A DNA stretch of 64,000 nucleotides from Actinomycetota bacterium (GTDB lineage: Bacteria > Actinomycetota > Actinomycetes > S36-B12 > UBA10799). The position numbers were made by a program, and so were the translations under genes. This document shows, piece after piece, positions 47,365 to 55,448 of the stretch. Positions within the stretch are counted from its first letter, which is position 1; every line of letters begins with the position of its first letter. The DNA lies in assembly GCA_020636995.1 (NCBI GenBank), contig JACJWU010000003.1, positions 62,001-126,000 on the forward strand. The letters run 5' to 3'. Below the pieces are notes generated by a model. The model did no database searches. It was not told where the DNA came from and saw nothing but the letters and a program-made list of their open reading frames with translations.

Positions 47365-48704
47365 GCGCCCACCTCTGCCGCCAACGCCGCAGCCAGGACA
47401 TCCAGGCCGTCAGCCAGCAACTCGTCACTGATGACCAGCGGCGGAAGCAGACGGATGATGTTGCCGTAGGTGCCCGCCGTCAGGATCACGACACCCTCCT
47501 GGGCACAGCGCGCCGCCAGTGCCTTGGGCAGGTCGGGAAGGGGCTCCAGCGTGCCCGGCTTGGCGAACTCGATGGCGACCATCGCTCCGCGTCCGCGGAT
47601 CTCGGCGATCACGTCGAACTGCTCTGCGAGTGCTGCGAGTTTGTGCATCATGAGCGCGCCGATCTCGCGCGCACGCTGCGGCAGGTCGAGTTGCTCCATG
47701 GTGGCGATCGAGCCCATCGCGGCAGCACAGGCCACCGGGTTGCCGCCGTAGGTACCGCCCAGACCACCGACGTGGACGCTGTCCATGATCTCCGCGCGAC
47801 CGGTCACCGCGGCCAGCGGCATGCCCCCGGCGATCCCCTTCGCCGTGGTGATCACGTCGGGCACCACACCCTCGTGGTCGCACGCGAACCACTCACCTGT
47901 GCGGCAGAACCCGGTCTGCACCTCGTCGGCGATGAAGATCGCGCCGTTGTCGGTACACCACTGTTGCAGCGCCGGCAGGAAGCCCGGGGCAGGGACGATG
48001 AACCCGCCCTCGCCCTGGATCGGCTCGATCATGACCGCGGCGACATTCTCGGCGCCGATCTCGAACTCGACCTTCTGGATGGCCTTGCGGAACGCGACCT
48101 GGCCGTCGAGGCCGTCACGCAGCGGGTAAGACGCCGGCACCCGGTAGATCTCCGGGGCGAACGGTCCGAAGGAATGCTTGTACGGCATGTTCTTGCCGGT
48201 CATGGTCATCGTCAGGTTCGTGCGGCCGTGGTAGGCGTGCTCGAAGACGATCACCGCCGGGCGCTTGGTGAAAGCGCGCGCGACCTTGACCGCGTTCTCC
48301 ACCGCTTCGGCACCGGAGTTGAACAGCGCCGACTTCTTATGGTGGTCGCCGGGCGTGATCTCGTTGAGCTTCTCGCACACCTCGATGTAGGGCTCGTAGC
48401 CGGCGACCATGAAGCACGTGTGGATCAGCTTGTGCGCCTGCTCATCGATCCCCTCGACGACCAGTGGCGCGCTGTTGCCGACGTTGACCACGGCGATACC
48501 CGCGCCGAGGTCGATGAACGAGTTGCCGTCGACGTCGACGATGACACCCCCGCCGGCCCGCTCGGCATAGATCGGGACGGCTGCGCCGAGCGCCGCCGAC
48601 ACGGCGGTCTTGCGACGCTGCGCGAGTTCCTGGGACTTGGGACCAGGGATCGCTGTGACGACCTCACGCTTCTGGGGCAGGTCGGGACCGAATGCTTCAC
48701 TCAT
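47361..48704 (-). CDS. gabT: 4-aminobutyrate aminotransferase
   Basis: A 447-residue class III aminotransferase that converts GABA and 2-oxoglutarate to succinate semialdehyde and glutamate. Key parts are FNSGAEAVENAVKVAR, HAYHGRTNLTM, EPIQGEGGFIVP, DEVQTGFCRTG and the PLP lysine in ITTAKGIAGGMPL. The set is typical of actinobacterial GabT; 5-aminovalerate could be a second substrate. GGAGGAG lies 8 bases before the ATG at 48704. It overlaps both neighbouring genes by 4 bases. Confidence 0.92.
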   Translation of the reverse strand: MSEAFGPDLPQKREVVTAIPGPKSQELAQRRKTAVSAALGAAVPIYAERAGGGVIVDVDGNSFIDLGAGIAVVNVGNSAPLVVEGIDEQAHKLIHTCFMVAGYEPYIEVCEKLNEITPGDHHKKSALFNSGAEAVENAVKVARAFTKRPAVIVFEHAYHGRTNLTMTMTGKNMPYKHSFGPFAPEIYRVPASYPLRDGLDGQVAFRKAIQKVEFEIGAENVAAVMIEPIQGEGGFIVPAPGFLPALQQWCTDNGAIFIADEVQTGFCRTGEWFACDHEGVVPDVITTAKGIAGGMPLAAVTGRAEIMDSVHVGGLGGTYGGNPVACAAAMGSIATMEQLDLPQRAREIGALMMHKLAALAEQFDVIAEIRGRGAMVAIEFAKPGTLEPLPDLPKALAARCAQEGVVILTAGTYGNIIRLLPPLVISDELLADGLDVLAAALAAEVGA

Positions 48705-49915
48705 GCGGTGCGCTCCTCCATCTTCCATTCCTGGCCGTAGCCGTCCTTGAGCAAGTCGAGGAAAGGTTCACTGGGCAGCGCCTCCGGGCCGAGCACACCA
48801 GCACCCGACCAGGCGCCCGTGGACAGCAGCTCAAGGGCTACCACCGGATTCATCGCGGTCTGCCAGACGACAGCCTGCGCCCCGTACTCCTTCATGCTCC
48901 AGTCGTTGTCACACACGTGGTACAGGTACACGGCGCGGGGGTTGCCGTCTTTGCCCTTGCCGGTGACGTACAGACCCGCGCAGGTCTTGCCACTCATCTT
49001 GTCGCCGAGGGTCAACGGATCCGGGAGAACGGCGGCCACGACATCGCGGGGACTCACCATGTGGTTGTGCACGAGGACCTTCTCGGTGCGGTCGAGGCCG
49101 AGTTTGCGCAGGGTCTTCAGCACGTCGATGAACTCGTCGCCGAGGCCGAACTTGAACGTCACGCGCTTCGCGTCGACCCAGCGCGGCATGAGCAGGACTT
49201 CTTCGTGCTCGACGTTGACGCACTCGACCGGCCCGATTCCGTCGGGGAAGTCGAAGACCTCGGCGCCGCTGAACGGCTCGGTGGTGTACCAACCCTTGTC
49301 CTTCTCCCAGATCACCGGCGGGTTGAGGCACTCCTCGATGACCGTCCAGATCGAGAACGACGGGGCGAACTCGTAACCGTGGACGACGAGGTCACTGGCG
49401 TCGCGCACGCCGAGTTCGTCGATCTCGCTGAACAAGTGGTCGGCCGCATACCGGGCGAACACGTCCACCATGCCCGGCTCCACACCGATACCCACCAGCG
49501 CCAGCCGACCCTTGTCCTCCCACGCATCGGCCATCGCGAACTGGTCGTCGCCGAGTTTCACGCCGGTCAGTTCGTGCGGCTTCTCGGGGTGCTTGCTCGA
49601 CAGGCTCATCGCGGTGTCGAGGTAGTCGGCGCCGGCAAGGAAGGCACCCTCGAAGATGCTCATCACGAACCGCGGGTCCACTACGTTGAGCACGTGCGTG
49701 ATCTGGTGCTCGCGACAGGCCTGGGCGACGGCCTGGGCGTCGGAGGCATCGATCTGGATCGCGCTGAACCGGTCGTCGCCGATGCGGTCGGCCAGCGCCC
49801 GGGCGCGATCACCGTCGTAGTCGGCGATGACGATGTGCTCGTAGAAGTCGCGGCGGGCGGCGATGAGCGCGGCAGACGAGCCGACACCACCCGCGCCGAT
49901 GATGAGGATGCGCAT
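48701..49915 (-). CDS. Saccharopine dehydrogenase-family oxidoreductase
   Basis: A 404-residue protein with an N-terminal Rossmann motif (ILIIGAGGVGSSAALIA) and the family segments ADYLDTAMSL and GVEPGMVDVFARYAAD. The architecture resembles carboxynorspermidine dehydrogenase and other Lys1-like reductases that act on imines between an aldehyde and an amino acid or polyamine. It is the first gene of the unit with gabT and an aldehyde dehydrogenase, so it probably handles a diamine, lysine or GABA-derived imine. The exact reaction is unknown. AAGGAG lies 7 bases before the ATG. Confidence 0.75.
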   Translation of the reverse strand: MRILIIGAGGVGSSAALIAARRDFYEHIVIADYDGDRARALADRIGDDRFSAIQIDASDAQAVAQACREHQITHVLNVVDPRFVMSIFEGAFLAGADYLDTAMSLSSKHPEKPHELTGVKLGDDQFAMADAWEDKGRLALVGIGVEPGMVDVFARYAADHLFSEIDELGVRDASDLVVHGYEFAPSFSIWTVIEECLNPPVIWEKDKGWYTTEPFSGAEVFDFPDGIGPVECVNVEHEEVLLMPRWVDAKRVTFKFGLGDEFIDVLKTLRKLGLDRTEKVLVHNHMVSPRDVVAAVLPDPLTLGDKMSGKTCAGLYVTGKGKDGNPRAVYLYHVCDNDWSMKEYGAQAVVWQTAMNPVVALELLSTGAWSGAGVLGPEALPSEPFLDLLKDGYGQEWKMEERTA

Positions 49916-49957
49916 GGGTCTCCTTGGACGTTTGCGGCACGCTGCCGCTCTGCCCAG

Positions 49958-49974
49958 GGTACGGTTTCCGTACC
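49958..49974. promoter_or_regulatory. Palindromic operator, candidate Lrp-family site, copy 1
   Basis: GGTACGG-TTT-CCGTACC is a perfect inverted repeat between the divergent permease and saccharopine-dehydrogenase-like genes. Its right arm overlaps a TACCGT -10 box (49971-49976) for the permease. A similar sequence, TACGGAATCAGTACC, lies at 53388 in front of the Lrp and aldehyde dehydrogenase genes. Confidence 0.5.
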
Positions 49975-50013
49975 GTTCGGCGCAATGCACTCACGAAACC
50001 GTAGGTGGTGGGC

Positions 50014-51531
50014 ATGATCGAGGAGTTCGAACCGCAGATCGATGACTATCAGGGCAAAGGCCTGGAGAAGAACGCGGTGGGCCTGGTCAGCTCGGTGATC
50101 ATCGGTCTGGCGTCCACGGCACCGGCGTTCTCGCTGGCCGCCACCATCGGCTGGCTGGCCATCGCGGTGGGCAACCAGTCGCTGGCGGTCATGTGGGTCG
50201 CATTCATCCCGATGGCCATGGTGGCGCTGGCCTACCGCGAGCTCAACCGCGTCATCCCGGACTGCGGCACCACCTTCACATGGGCGACCAAGGCCTTCGG
50301 CCCCCACGTCGGATGGATCGGCGGCTGGGGCCTGGCCGTCTCGGGCATCATCTTCGTGGCCAACGCCGCGGACATCGTGGGCATCTACACCCTCGAGTTG
50401 TACGGGCAGGTCACCGGCGCCGACACCGATGCCCTGCTCGACAACAAGTGGCTGGTGATGGCCATCGCTCTGATCTTCATCGCGGTCATGACCTGGATCA
50501 ACTACCGGGGCATCGAGGGCAGCGCCCGGATGCAGTACTTCCTGGTGACCATCCAGTTCGTCGCGCTCATCGTTGTCGCCGTCATCGCCCTGGTCGCGGT
50601 CTTCAACGGTGGCGGACTCGAGGGTGCGAAGGAACCGGCGAAGACGTGGTTCAACCCCTTCGCGATCCACGACTTCGAGGCGTTCGTGCAGGGGATCCTG
50701 CTGGCGATCTTCATCTACTGGGGCTGGGACACCGTCCTGGCCATCAACGAGGAGACGAAGGACTCCGAGAAGACACCGGGGCGCGCTGCGTTGATCAGCA
50801 CCGTGCTGCTGCTGGGCATCTACCTGTTCTTCACCATGTCGATGATCTCCTACGCCGGAACGGGTAGGTCCGGATTGGGTAGCCCGAAGAACGCCGACGA
50901 CATCTTCGCCGTCATCGCCGAACCGCTACTCGGCACGTGGGGAGCACCGGTCCTGCTCGGTGTCGTCCTGATCAGCGCCGCCGCGTCGCTGCAGACCACG
51001 ATCATGCCGACCGCCCGCGGGACGCTGGCGATGGCCGTCTACAAGGCCCTGCCGGCCAAGTTCGGCCACGTGAACCGGTTCCAGGCCCCGTCCTTCTCGA
51101 CGCTGATGATGGGAGTCGTCGGAGGATCGTTCTACGTCGGGTTCAAACTGATCAGCGACAACATCCTGCAGGACACGATCCTGTCCATCGGGCTGGCGAT
51201 CGCCTTCTACTACGGGATCACGGCCTTCGCCGCCGCCTGGTACTTCCGCAAGGAGGCCATGGCCGGGGTCCGGGACTTCTTCGTGCTGTTCTTCTTCCCG
51301 CTCGTGGGCGGCCTGGTGCTGACCGCGGTGTTCTTCAAGAGCGCGGCGGACATGCTCGACCCGGACTACGGTTACACGACGCTGTTCGGGGTGGGCGGCG
51401 TGTTCGTCATGGGTGTGGGTTCGCTGCTGATCGGCGTGGTGTTCATGTATCTGTGGCAGTGGAAGGCGCCGCCGTTCTTCCGCGGTGAGACGCTGCACCG
51501 GGACACCCCGGTCCTCGTGCCGGAGGAGTAG
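50014..51531 (+). CDS. APC-family amino acid/polyamine permease
   Basis: A 505-residue permease with about 12 helices. The first helix has the glycine-rich break (VIIGLASTAPAFSLAATIGW) and the sixth has FIYWGWDTVLAINEETKD, both APC hallmarks. By context it imports putrescine, GABA or a related amine. The ATG at 50014 is preferred over in-frame GTGs at 50005 and 50008 because AGGTGG lies 6 bases upstream. The leader carries the palindromic operator at 49958. The last codons and stop lie in a 15-base sequence that recurs at 51755. Confidence 0.85.
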   Translation: MIEEFEPQIDDYQGKGLEKNAVGLVSSVIIGLASTAPAFSLAATIGWLAIAVGNQSLAVMWVAFIPMAMVALAYRELNRVIPDCGTTFTWATKAFGPHVGWIGGWGLAVSGIIFVANAADIVGIYTLELYGQVTGADTDALLDNKWLVMAIALIFIAVMTWINYRGIEGSARMQYFLVTIQFVALIVVAVIALVAVFNGGGLEGAKEPAKTWFNPFAIHDFEAFVQGILLAIFIYWGWDTVLAINEETKDSEKTPGRAALISTVLLLGIYLFFTMSMISYAGTGRSGLGSPKNADDIFAVIAEPLLGTWGAPVLLGVVLISAAASLQTTIMPTARGTLAMAVYKALPAKFGHVNRFQAPSFSTLMMGVVGGSFYVGFKLISDNILQDTILSIGLAIAFYYGITAFAAAWYFRKEAMAGVRDFFVLFFFPLVGGLVLTAVFFKSAADMLDPDYGYTTLFGVGGVFVMGVGSLLIGVVFMYLWQWKAPPFFRGETLHRDTPVLVPEE

Positions 51532-51769
51532 CGGGTCCCGTCGACCGCCCACCGCCTTTGCGGCCCGCCTTGCCGGCCCGCGGCTGCCAGCCGCCTCCCG
51601 CCTTTGTGACGAAGTTGTCAGCCCGGCACCCCCGTTTGTCACGAAGGTGCGGGGTAACAGACCGGTGTACCCCGCACCTTCGTCACAAAGCGGCACCGAG
51701 GCGTCGCAACAACGTCACAATCGCGCCCCCATAGGGGTACCCGCTCACAATCGCGCCGGAGGAGTAGCG
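51519..51769. repeat. 15-base direct repeats flanking repeat C2
   Basis: GCCGGAGGAGTAGCG occurs at 51519-51533, where it encodes the end of the permease, and again at 51755-51769. The two copies bracket 221 bases containing palindromic repeat C2. This is the pattern left by an insertion with target duplication, though a segmental duplication would look the same. A 13-base repeat TCACAATCGCGCC also occurs twice near the right end. Confidence 0.6.
51603..51753. repeat. Nested palindromic repeat family C, copy 2
   Basis: An inner hairpin of about 22 base pairs with one mismatch (51634-51656 and 51668-51690) is built on ACGAAGGTGCGGGGTA. It is flanked by outer arms with TTTGTGACGAAGTTGTC at the left and AACAACGTCACAA at the right. 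It lies in the 320-base gap between the convergent permease and aldehyde dehydrogenase genes. Nothing else but the terminator hairpin at 51804 is visible there. Confidence 0.75.
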
Positions 51770-51803
51770 CCCGCCCCGGACCCGCCCCAGCGCGTCCCAC
51801 GCA

Positions 51804-51844
51804 CGATGAAGGGCCGCCGGGTCACCCCCAGCGGCCCTTCATCG
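51804..51844 (-). terminator. Hairpin terminator after the aldehyde dehydrogenase gene
   Basis: CGATGAAGGGCCGC (51804-51817) and GCGGCCCTTCATCG (51831-51844) form a perfect 14-base stem with a 13-base loop, 7 bases past the stop of the minus-strand gene. There is no T tract. It could stop transcription from both sides. Confidence 0.7.
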
Positions 51845-51851
51845 GCAATGA

Positions 51852-53291
51852 TCAGGGCTCGATCGAGCTCATCACGTGCTTGATCCGGGTGTAGTCCTCG
51901 AAGCCGTACATCGACAGGTCCTTGCCGTAGCCGGACTTCTTGTACCCGCCGTGCGGCATCTCGGCCACCAGCGGGATGTGGGTGTTGATCCACACCGTGC
52001 CGAAGTCCAGTGCCTTGGCCATACGCATGGCCCGGCCGTGGTTCTCGGTCCACACCGAGCTCGCCAGACCGTACTCCACGCCGTTGGCCCACTCGATGGC
52101 CTTCGCCTCGTCGTCGAAGCGCTGCACGGTCATGACCGGGCCGAAGATCTCGTTCTGGATCATCTCGTCGTCCTGCTGCATGTCGACGACCACGGTCGGC
52201 TCGAGGAAGTAACCCCGGTCGCCCTGCGTCGATCCGCCGGCGGCGATGCTGGAGTGCGCCGGCCGCCGCTCGAGGAAGCCCTGCACCTTCTCGAACTGGG
52301 CGACGTTGTTCAGCGGTGGGACGAGCGCGTCCTCATCGGTCGGCCCGTTGGCGAACGTGGTGGCGGTGTTCTTCGCCTGTTCCGCGAGCGCCGCGACGAA
52401 GGCGTCGTGGATGCCAGACTGGGCCAGCACCCGGGTGGCCGCGGTGCAGTCCTGGCCCGCGTTGAAGTAGCCAGCCACGGCCAGCCACTCAGCGGCCTTC
52501 TCGGGGTCGGCGTCGTCGAACACCACGACCGGGGCCTTGCCACCGAGTTCGAGGTGCACGCGCTTGACCATCTTCGAGGCCTCTTCCGCGACCTGCATTC
52601 CCGCCCGCACGGAGCCCGTGATGGCTGCCATGTCGACGCCGGGGTGGGCGACCAGCGCCCGGCCGGTGTCGCGGTCACCGGCGATGACATTGAAGACGCC
52701 GGGCGGCAGGATCTCGGCTTCGGCGATCATCTGCGCGATCCGTGCGGTCGAGACCGGAGTGGTGTCCGAGGGCTTGAGGACAACGGCGTTGCCCGCGGCG
52801 ATCGCCGGCGCGAACTTCCACACCGCCATCATCATCGGGTAGTTCCACGGCGTGACCTGGGCGATGACACCGACCGGCTCGCGGCGGATCATGGACGTGA
52901 AGCCTTCCATGTACTCGCCGGCGGCGCGGCCCTCGAGCACCCGGGCGGCACCGGCGAAGAAGCGGATCTGGTCGACCATCGGCGGGATCTCCTCGGCCAT
53001 GGTCACGGCGATCGGCTTGCCGGTGTTCTCCGACTCGAGCGCCACGAGCTCCTCGGCGTTCTGCTCGACCAGATCGGCGATCGCCAGCATTGCCTTCTGC
53101 CGTACCGACGGGGTGACGTCACGCCACCCGAGGTACGCCTCGCGGGCCGCCGCCACGGCCGCGTCCACATCTGCGGCGCTGGACACCGGCGCGGCGCCGA
53201 AGACCTCGCCGGTCGTGGGGTTCACCAACTCCTGAGCCTCACCCTGACCTGGGGCCACGACCCCGTTGACGACGTTGCTGACCTCGCGCAT
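51852..53291 (-). CDS. Gamma-aminobutyraldehyde dehydrogenase-like enzyme
   Basis: A 479-residue aldehyde dehydrogenase. TPWNYPMMMAVWKFAPAIA, LELGGKAP (general base) and FNAGQDCTAATR (catalytic cysteine) are in the forms usual for PatD/4-aminobutyraldehyde dehydrogenases, which oxidise the aldehyde from putrescine to GABA. It is divergent from an Lrp regulator and an aminotransferase gene that would make its substrate. The ATG at 53291 is chosen because GGAG lies 6 bases upstream; an ATG at 53348 has none. Confidence 0.85.
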   Translation of the reverse strand: MREVSNVVNGVVAPGQGEAQELVNPTTGEVFGAAPVSSAADVDAAVAAAREAYLGWRDVTPSVRQKAMLAIADLVEQNAEELVALESENTGKPIAVTMAEEIPPMVDQIRFFAGAARVLEGRAAGEYMEGFTSMIRREPVGVIAQVTPWNYPMMMAVWKFAPAIAAGNAVVLKPSDTTPVSTARIAQMIAEAEILPPGVFNVIAGDRDTGRALVAHPGVDMAAITGSVRAGMQVAEEASKMVKRVHLELGGKAPVVVFDDADPEKAAEWLAVAGYFNAGQDCTAATRVLAQSGIHDAFVAALAEQAKNTATTFANGPTDEDALVPPLNNVAQFEKVQGFLERRPAHSSIAAGGSTQGDRGYFLEPTVVVDMQQDDEMIQNEIFGPVMTVQRFDDEAKAIEWANGVEYGLASSVWTENHGRAMRMAKALDFGTVWINTHIPLVAEMPHGGYKKSGYGKDLSMYGFEDYTRIKHVMSSIEP

Positions 53292-53387
53292 CGTTTCTCC
53301 ATCCGGTTCTGCTGCGACTTGCTGTGCGATCGGTGCCACATTACTCAAAGGGCACCACTTCTGTCCCTACTTCGTTCGGTCACATCC

Positions 53388-53402
53388 TACGGAATCAGTA
53401 CC
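53388..53402. promoter_or_regulatory. Candidate Lrp-family operator, copy 2
   Basis: TACGGAATCAGTACC matches the palindrome at 49958 (TACGGTTTCCGTACC) at 12 of 15 positions. CGTTCGG occurs close to both. It lies between the aldehyde dehydrogenase and Lrp genes, where an autoregulating Lrp protein would bind. Confidence 0.45.
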
Positions 53403-53429
53403 TCCAGGTGCCCGGAAGTACGAAAAGCA

Positions 53430-53458
53430 TTGCTCAGTGCGGGATCCTGGGTCAGAAT
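53430..53458 (+). promoter_or_regulatory. Promoter of the Lrp-aminotransferase unit, leaderless
   Basis: TTGCTC (53430-53435), 17 bases and CAGAAT (53453-53458), followed by 6 bases and the GTG at 53465. Confidence 0.45.
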
Positions 53459-53464
53459 CGCAGG

Positions 53465-53917
53465 GTGAGCGAAATGACGTTGGACGAGACGAGTCGGTCC
53501 ATCATCCGCCTGCTCCAGATGGACGGGCGCCGAGCGTACGCGGACATCGCCAAGGAGGTCGGACTGTCCGAGGCCGCCGTGCGGCAACGGGTGCGCAGGT
53601 TGCTTGAGGCCGAGGTCATCCAGATCGTCGCCGTGACCGATCAGATCCAGATGGGCTACCCGCGGGCCGCGATGATCGCGATCAACGTCGACGGCGACGT
53701 CCAGCACTGCGCGAAGCTGATCGGCGAGATCGACGAGGTCGACTACCTGGTCTCCACCGCCGGCGGCATCGATCTGTTCGCGGAGGTGTTCGCCGCCGAC
53801 GACGACCACCTGTTCGCTCTCATCAACCGCATCCGGGCCATCGATGGTGTGCGCAACGCACAGACGTACATGTACTTCAAGATCCACAAGCAGACCTACC
53901 AATGGGGAGTCAAATGA
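53465..53917 (+). CDS. Lrp/AsnC-family transcriptional regulator
   Basis: A 150-residue regulator with an N-terminal helix-turn-helix (DETSRSIIRLLQMDGRRAY, IAKEVGLSEAAVRQRVRRL) and a C-terminal RAM ligand domain (VDYLVSTAGGIDLFAEVF). It probably controls the amine catabolic genes on both sides, and itself, in response to an amine or amino acid. The GTG at 53465 follows CAGAAT by 6 bases; an ATG 9 bases on is an alternative. Its stop overlaps the aminotransferase start (ATGA). Confidence 0.9.
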   Translation: MSEMTLDETSRSIIRLLQMDGRRAYADIAKEVGLSEAAVRQRVRRLLEAEVIQIVAVTDQIQMGYPRAAMIAINVDGDVQHCAKLIGEIDEVDYLVSTAGGIDLFAEVFAADDDHLFALINRIRAIDGVRNAQTYMYFKIHKQTYQWGVK

Positions 53918-55311
53918 CCAGCACCCCGCAGTTCGTCACAGAAGGTGGTGCCGATCCGCTCGCGGAGTCCGCGCGCCGCCACCTGTGGATGCACTTCACG
54001 CGGCACTCGACCTACGAGCACGGCGAACACGTGCCGGTCATCGTGCGCGGCGAGGGTGTGTACATCTGGGACGACGACGGCCGCCGTTACTTCGACGGGC
54101 TGTCGGGACTCTTCACGGTGATGATGGGCCACGGTCGCGAGGAACTCGCGCAGGCCGCCGCCGAGCAGGCACGCACGCTGGGCCATTTCCCGATCTGGTC
54201 GTACGCCCATCCGAAGGCGATCGAACTGGCCGAACGACTGGCGTCGCTGGCACCTGCCGACCTCAACCGGGTCTTCTTCACCTCCGGCGGCGGGGAGGCC
54301 GTGGAGTCCGCCTGGAAGTTGGCCAAGCAGTACTTCCGGATCACCGGCAAGCCGGAGAAGTACAAGGTCATCAGCCGGTCCGTGGCCTACCACGGCACAC
54401 CGCAGGGAGCACTGAGCATCACCGGGATCCCGGTGGCCAAGCACCCGTTCGAGCCTTTGGTGCCCGGCGCGCACAAGGTGCCGAACACGAACTTCTACCG
54501 CGCGCCGGTGCATGCCGACGACGAGAAGGCCTTCGGGCGGTGGGCCGCCGATCAGATCGCGATGGCGATCGAACTCGAGGGACCGGACTCCGTGGCCGCG
54601 GTCTTCCTCGAGCCGGTGCAGAACTCCGGCGGCTGCTTCCCGCCCCCGCCCGGCTACCTCGAGCGGGTGCGCGAGATCTGCGACAGCTACGACGTCCTGA
54701 TGGTGGCCGACGAGACGATCACCTCTTTCGGCCGCATCGGTGACTACTTCGCGATGAACCGGTTCGGCGTGCAGCCCGACATCATCACGTGCGCCAAGGG
54801 GATGACTTCCGGCTACATCCCGATGGGCGCGATGATCGTGCACGACCGGCTGTTCGAGCCGTTCCTGCACGGCAACAACACGTTCCTGCACGGCTACACG
54901 TGGGGCGGGCACCCGGTCGGCGCGGCCGTCGCACTGGCGAACCTCGACCTCATGGCTTCCGAGGACATCATGGCGCACGTCCAGGCCTCGGAGAACGGCT
55001 TCCGGACCACGCTGGAGAAGTTGCTGGACCTCCCGATCGTCGGTGACGTGCGCGGTGCCGGCTACTTCTACGGCATCGAGATGGTCAAGGACAAAAAGAC
55101 CAAGGAGACGTTCAGCGGTGAGGAGTCCGAACGGCTGCTGCGTGGGTTCTTGTCCAAGGCGTTGTTCGACGCCGGGCTCTACTGCCGCGCCGACGACCGC
55201 GGCGACCCGGTGATCCAGCTCGCGCCACCGTTGATCAGCGACCAGTCCCACTTCGACGAGGTCGAGCAGATCCTGCGCAGCGTGCTCACGCAGGCGTGGT
55301 CGATTCTGTAG
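53914..55311 (+). CDS. Class III aminotransferase, putrescine/diamine-pyruvate type
   Basis: A 465-residue class III aminotransferase. Landmarks are FTSGGGEAVESAWKLAKQYF, SVAYHGTPQGALS, EPVQNSGGCFPPP, DETITSFGRIG and the PLP lysine in CAKGMTSGYIPMGAM. The SGGCFPPP and FGRIG forms are those of omega-amine:pyruvate and putrescine aminotransferases. It would make 4-aminobutyraldehyde from putrescine (or 5-aminopentanal from cadaverine) for the divergent aldehyde dehydrogenase. Glutamylated polyamines are another possible substrate, as in Streptomyces. It is co-translated with the Lrp regulator. Confidence 0.85.
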   Translation: MTSTPQFVTEGGADPLAESARRHLWMHFTRHSTYEHGEHVPVIVRGEGVYIWDDDGRRYFDGLSGLFTVMMGHGREELAQAAAEQARTLGHFPIWSYAHPKAIELAERLASLAPADLNRVFFTSGGGEAVESAWKLAKQYFRITGKPEKYKVISRSVAYHGTPQGALSITGIPVAKHPFEPLVPGAHKVPNTNFYRAPVHADDEKAFGRWAADQIAMAIELEGPDSVAAVFLEPVQNSGGCFPPPPGYLERVREICDSYDVLMVADETITSFGRIGDYFAMNRFGVQPDIITCAKGMTSGYIPMGAMIVHDRLFEPFLHGNNTFLHGYTWGGHPVGAAVALANLDLMASEDIMAHVQASENGFRTTLEKLLDLPIVGDVRGAGYFYGIEMVKDKKTKETFSGEESERLLRGFLSKALFDAGLYCRADDRGDPVIQLAPPLISDQSHFDEVEQILRSVLTQAWSIL

Positions 55312-55324
55312 ACGCGCACCTGCC

Positions 55325-55401
55325 ATCCGTGAGCACTTCGGAGATCCGTTAGCCTCCCGGAGCCACTGAACCGCTACCGGATTTCCGAACTGCTCACGGA
55401 T
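55325..55401. repeat. Palindromic repeat family D, copy 2
   Basis: Two 29-base arms (55325-55353 and 55373-55401) are inverted with 3 mismatches around a 19-base loop. The left arm starts ATCCGTGAGCACTTCG and ends GATCCGTTAGC, matching the 39760 array. It lies between the convergent aminotransferase and PemK-like genes and probably also ends their transcripts. Confidence 0.8.
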
Positions 55402-55402
55402 C

Positions 55403-55448
55403 CGTCTTCGGCGAATCGTCAGTGGCGTCTTCGGCGAATCGTCAGTGG
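55403..55448. repeat. Tandem 23-base duplication at the 3' end of the PemK-like gene
   Basis: Two exact copies of a 23-base unit starting CGTCTTCGGCGAATCG lie at 55403-55425 and 55426-55448. The second includes the stop codon of the PemK-like gene and its last two codons. Confidence 0.8.

Noticed and set aside
46000..49915. Lysine biosynthesis by the alpha-aminoadipate route, suggested by the saccharopine-dehydrogenase-like gene
   Set aside because: None of the other route enzymes is here, and the gene is coupled to gabT and an aldehyde dehydrogenase, which points to amine catabolism.
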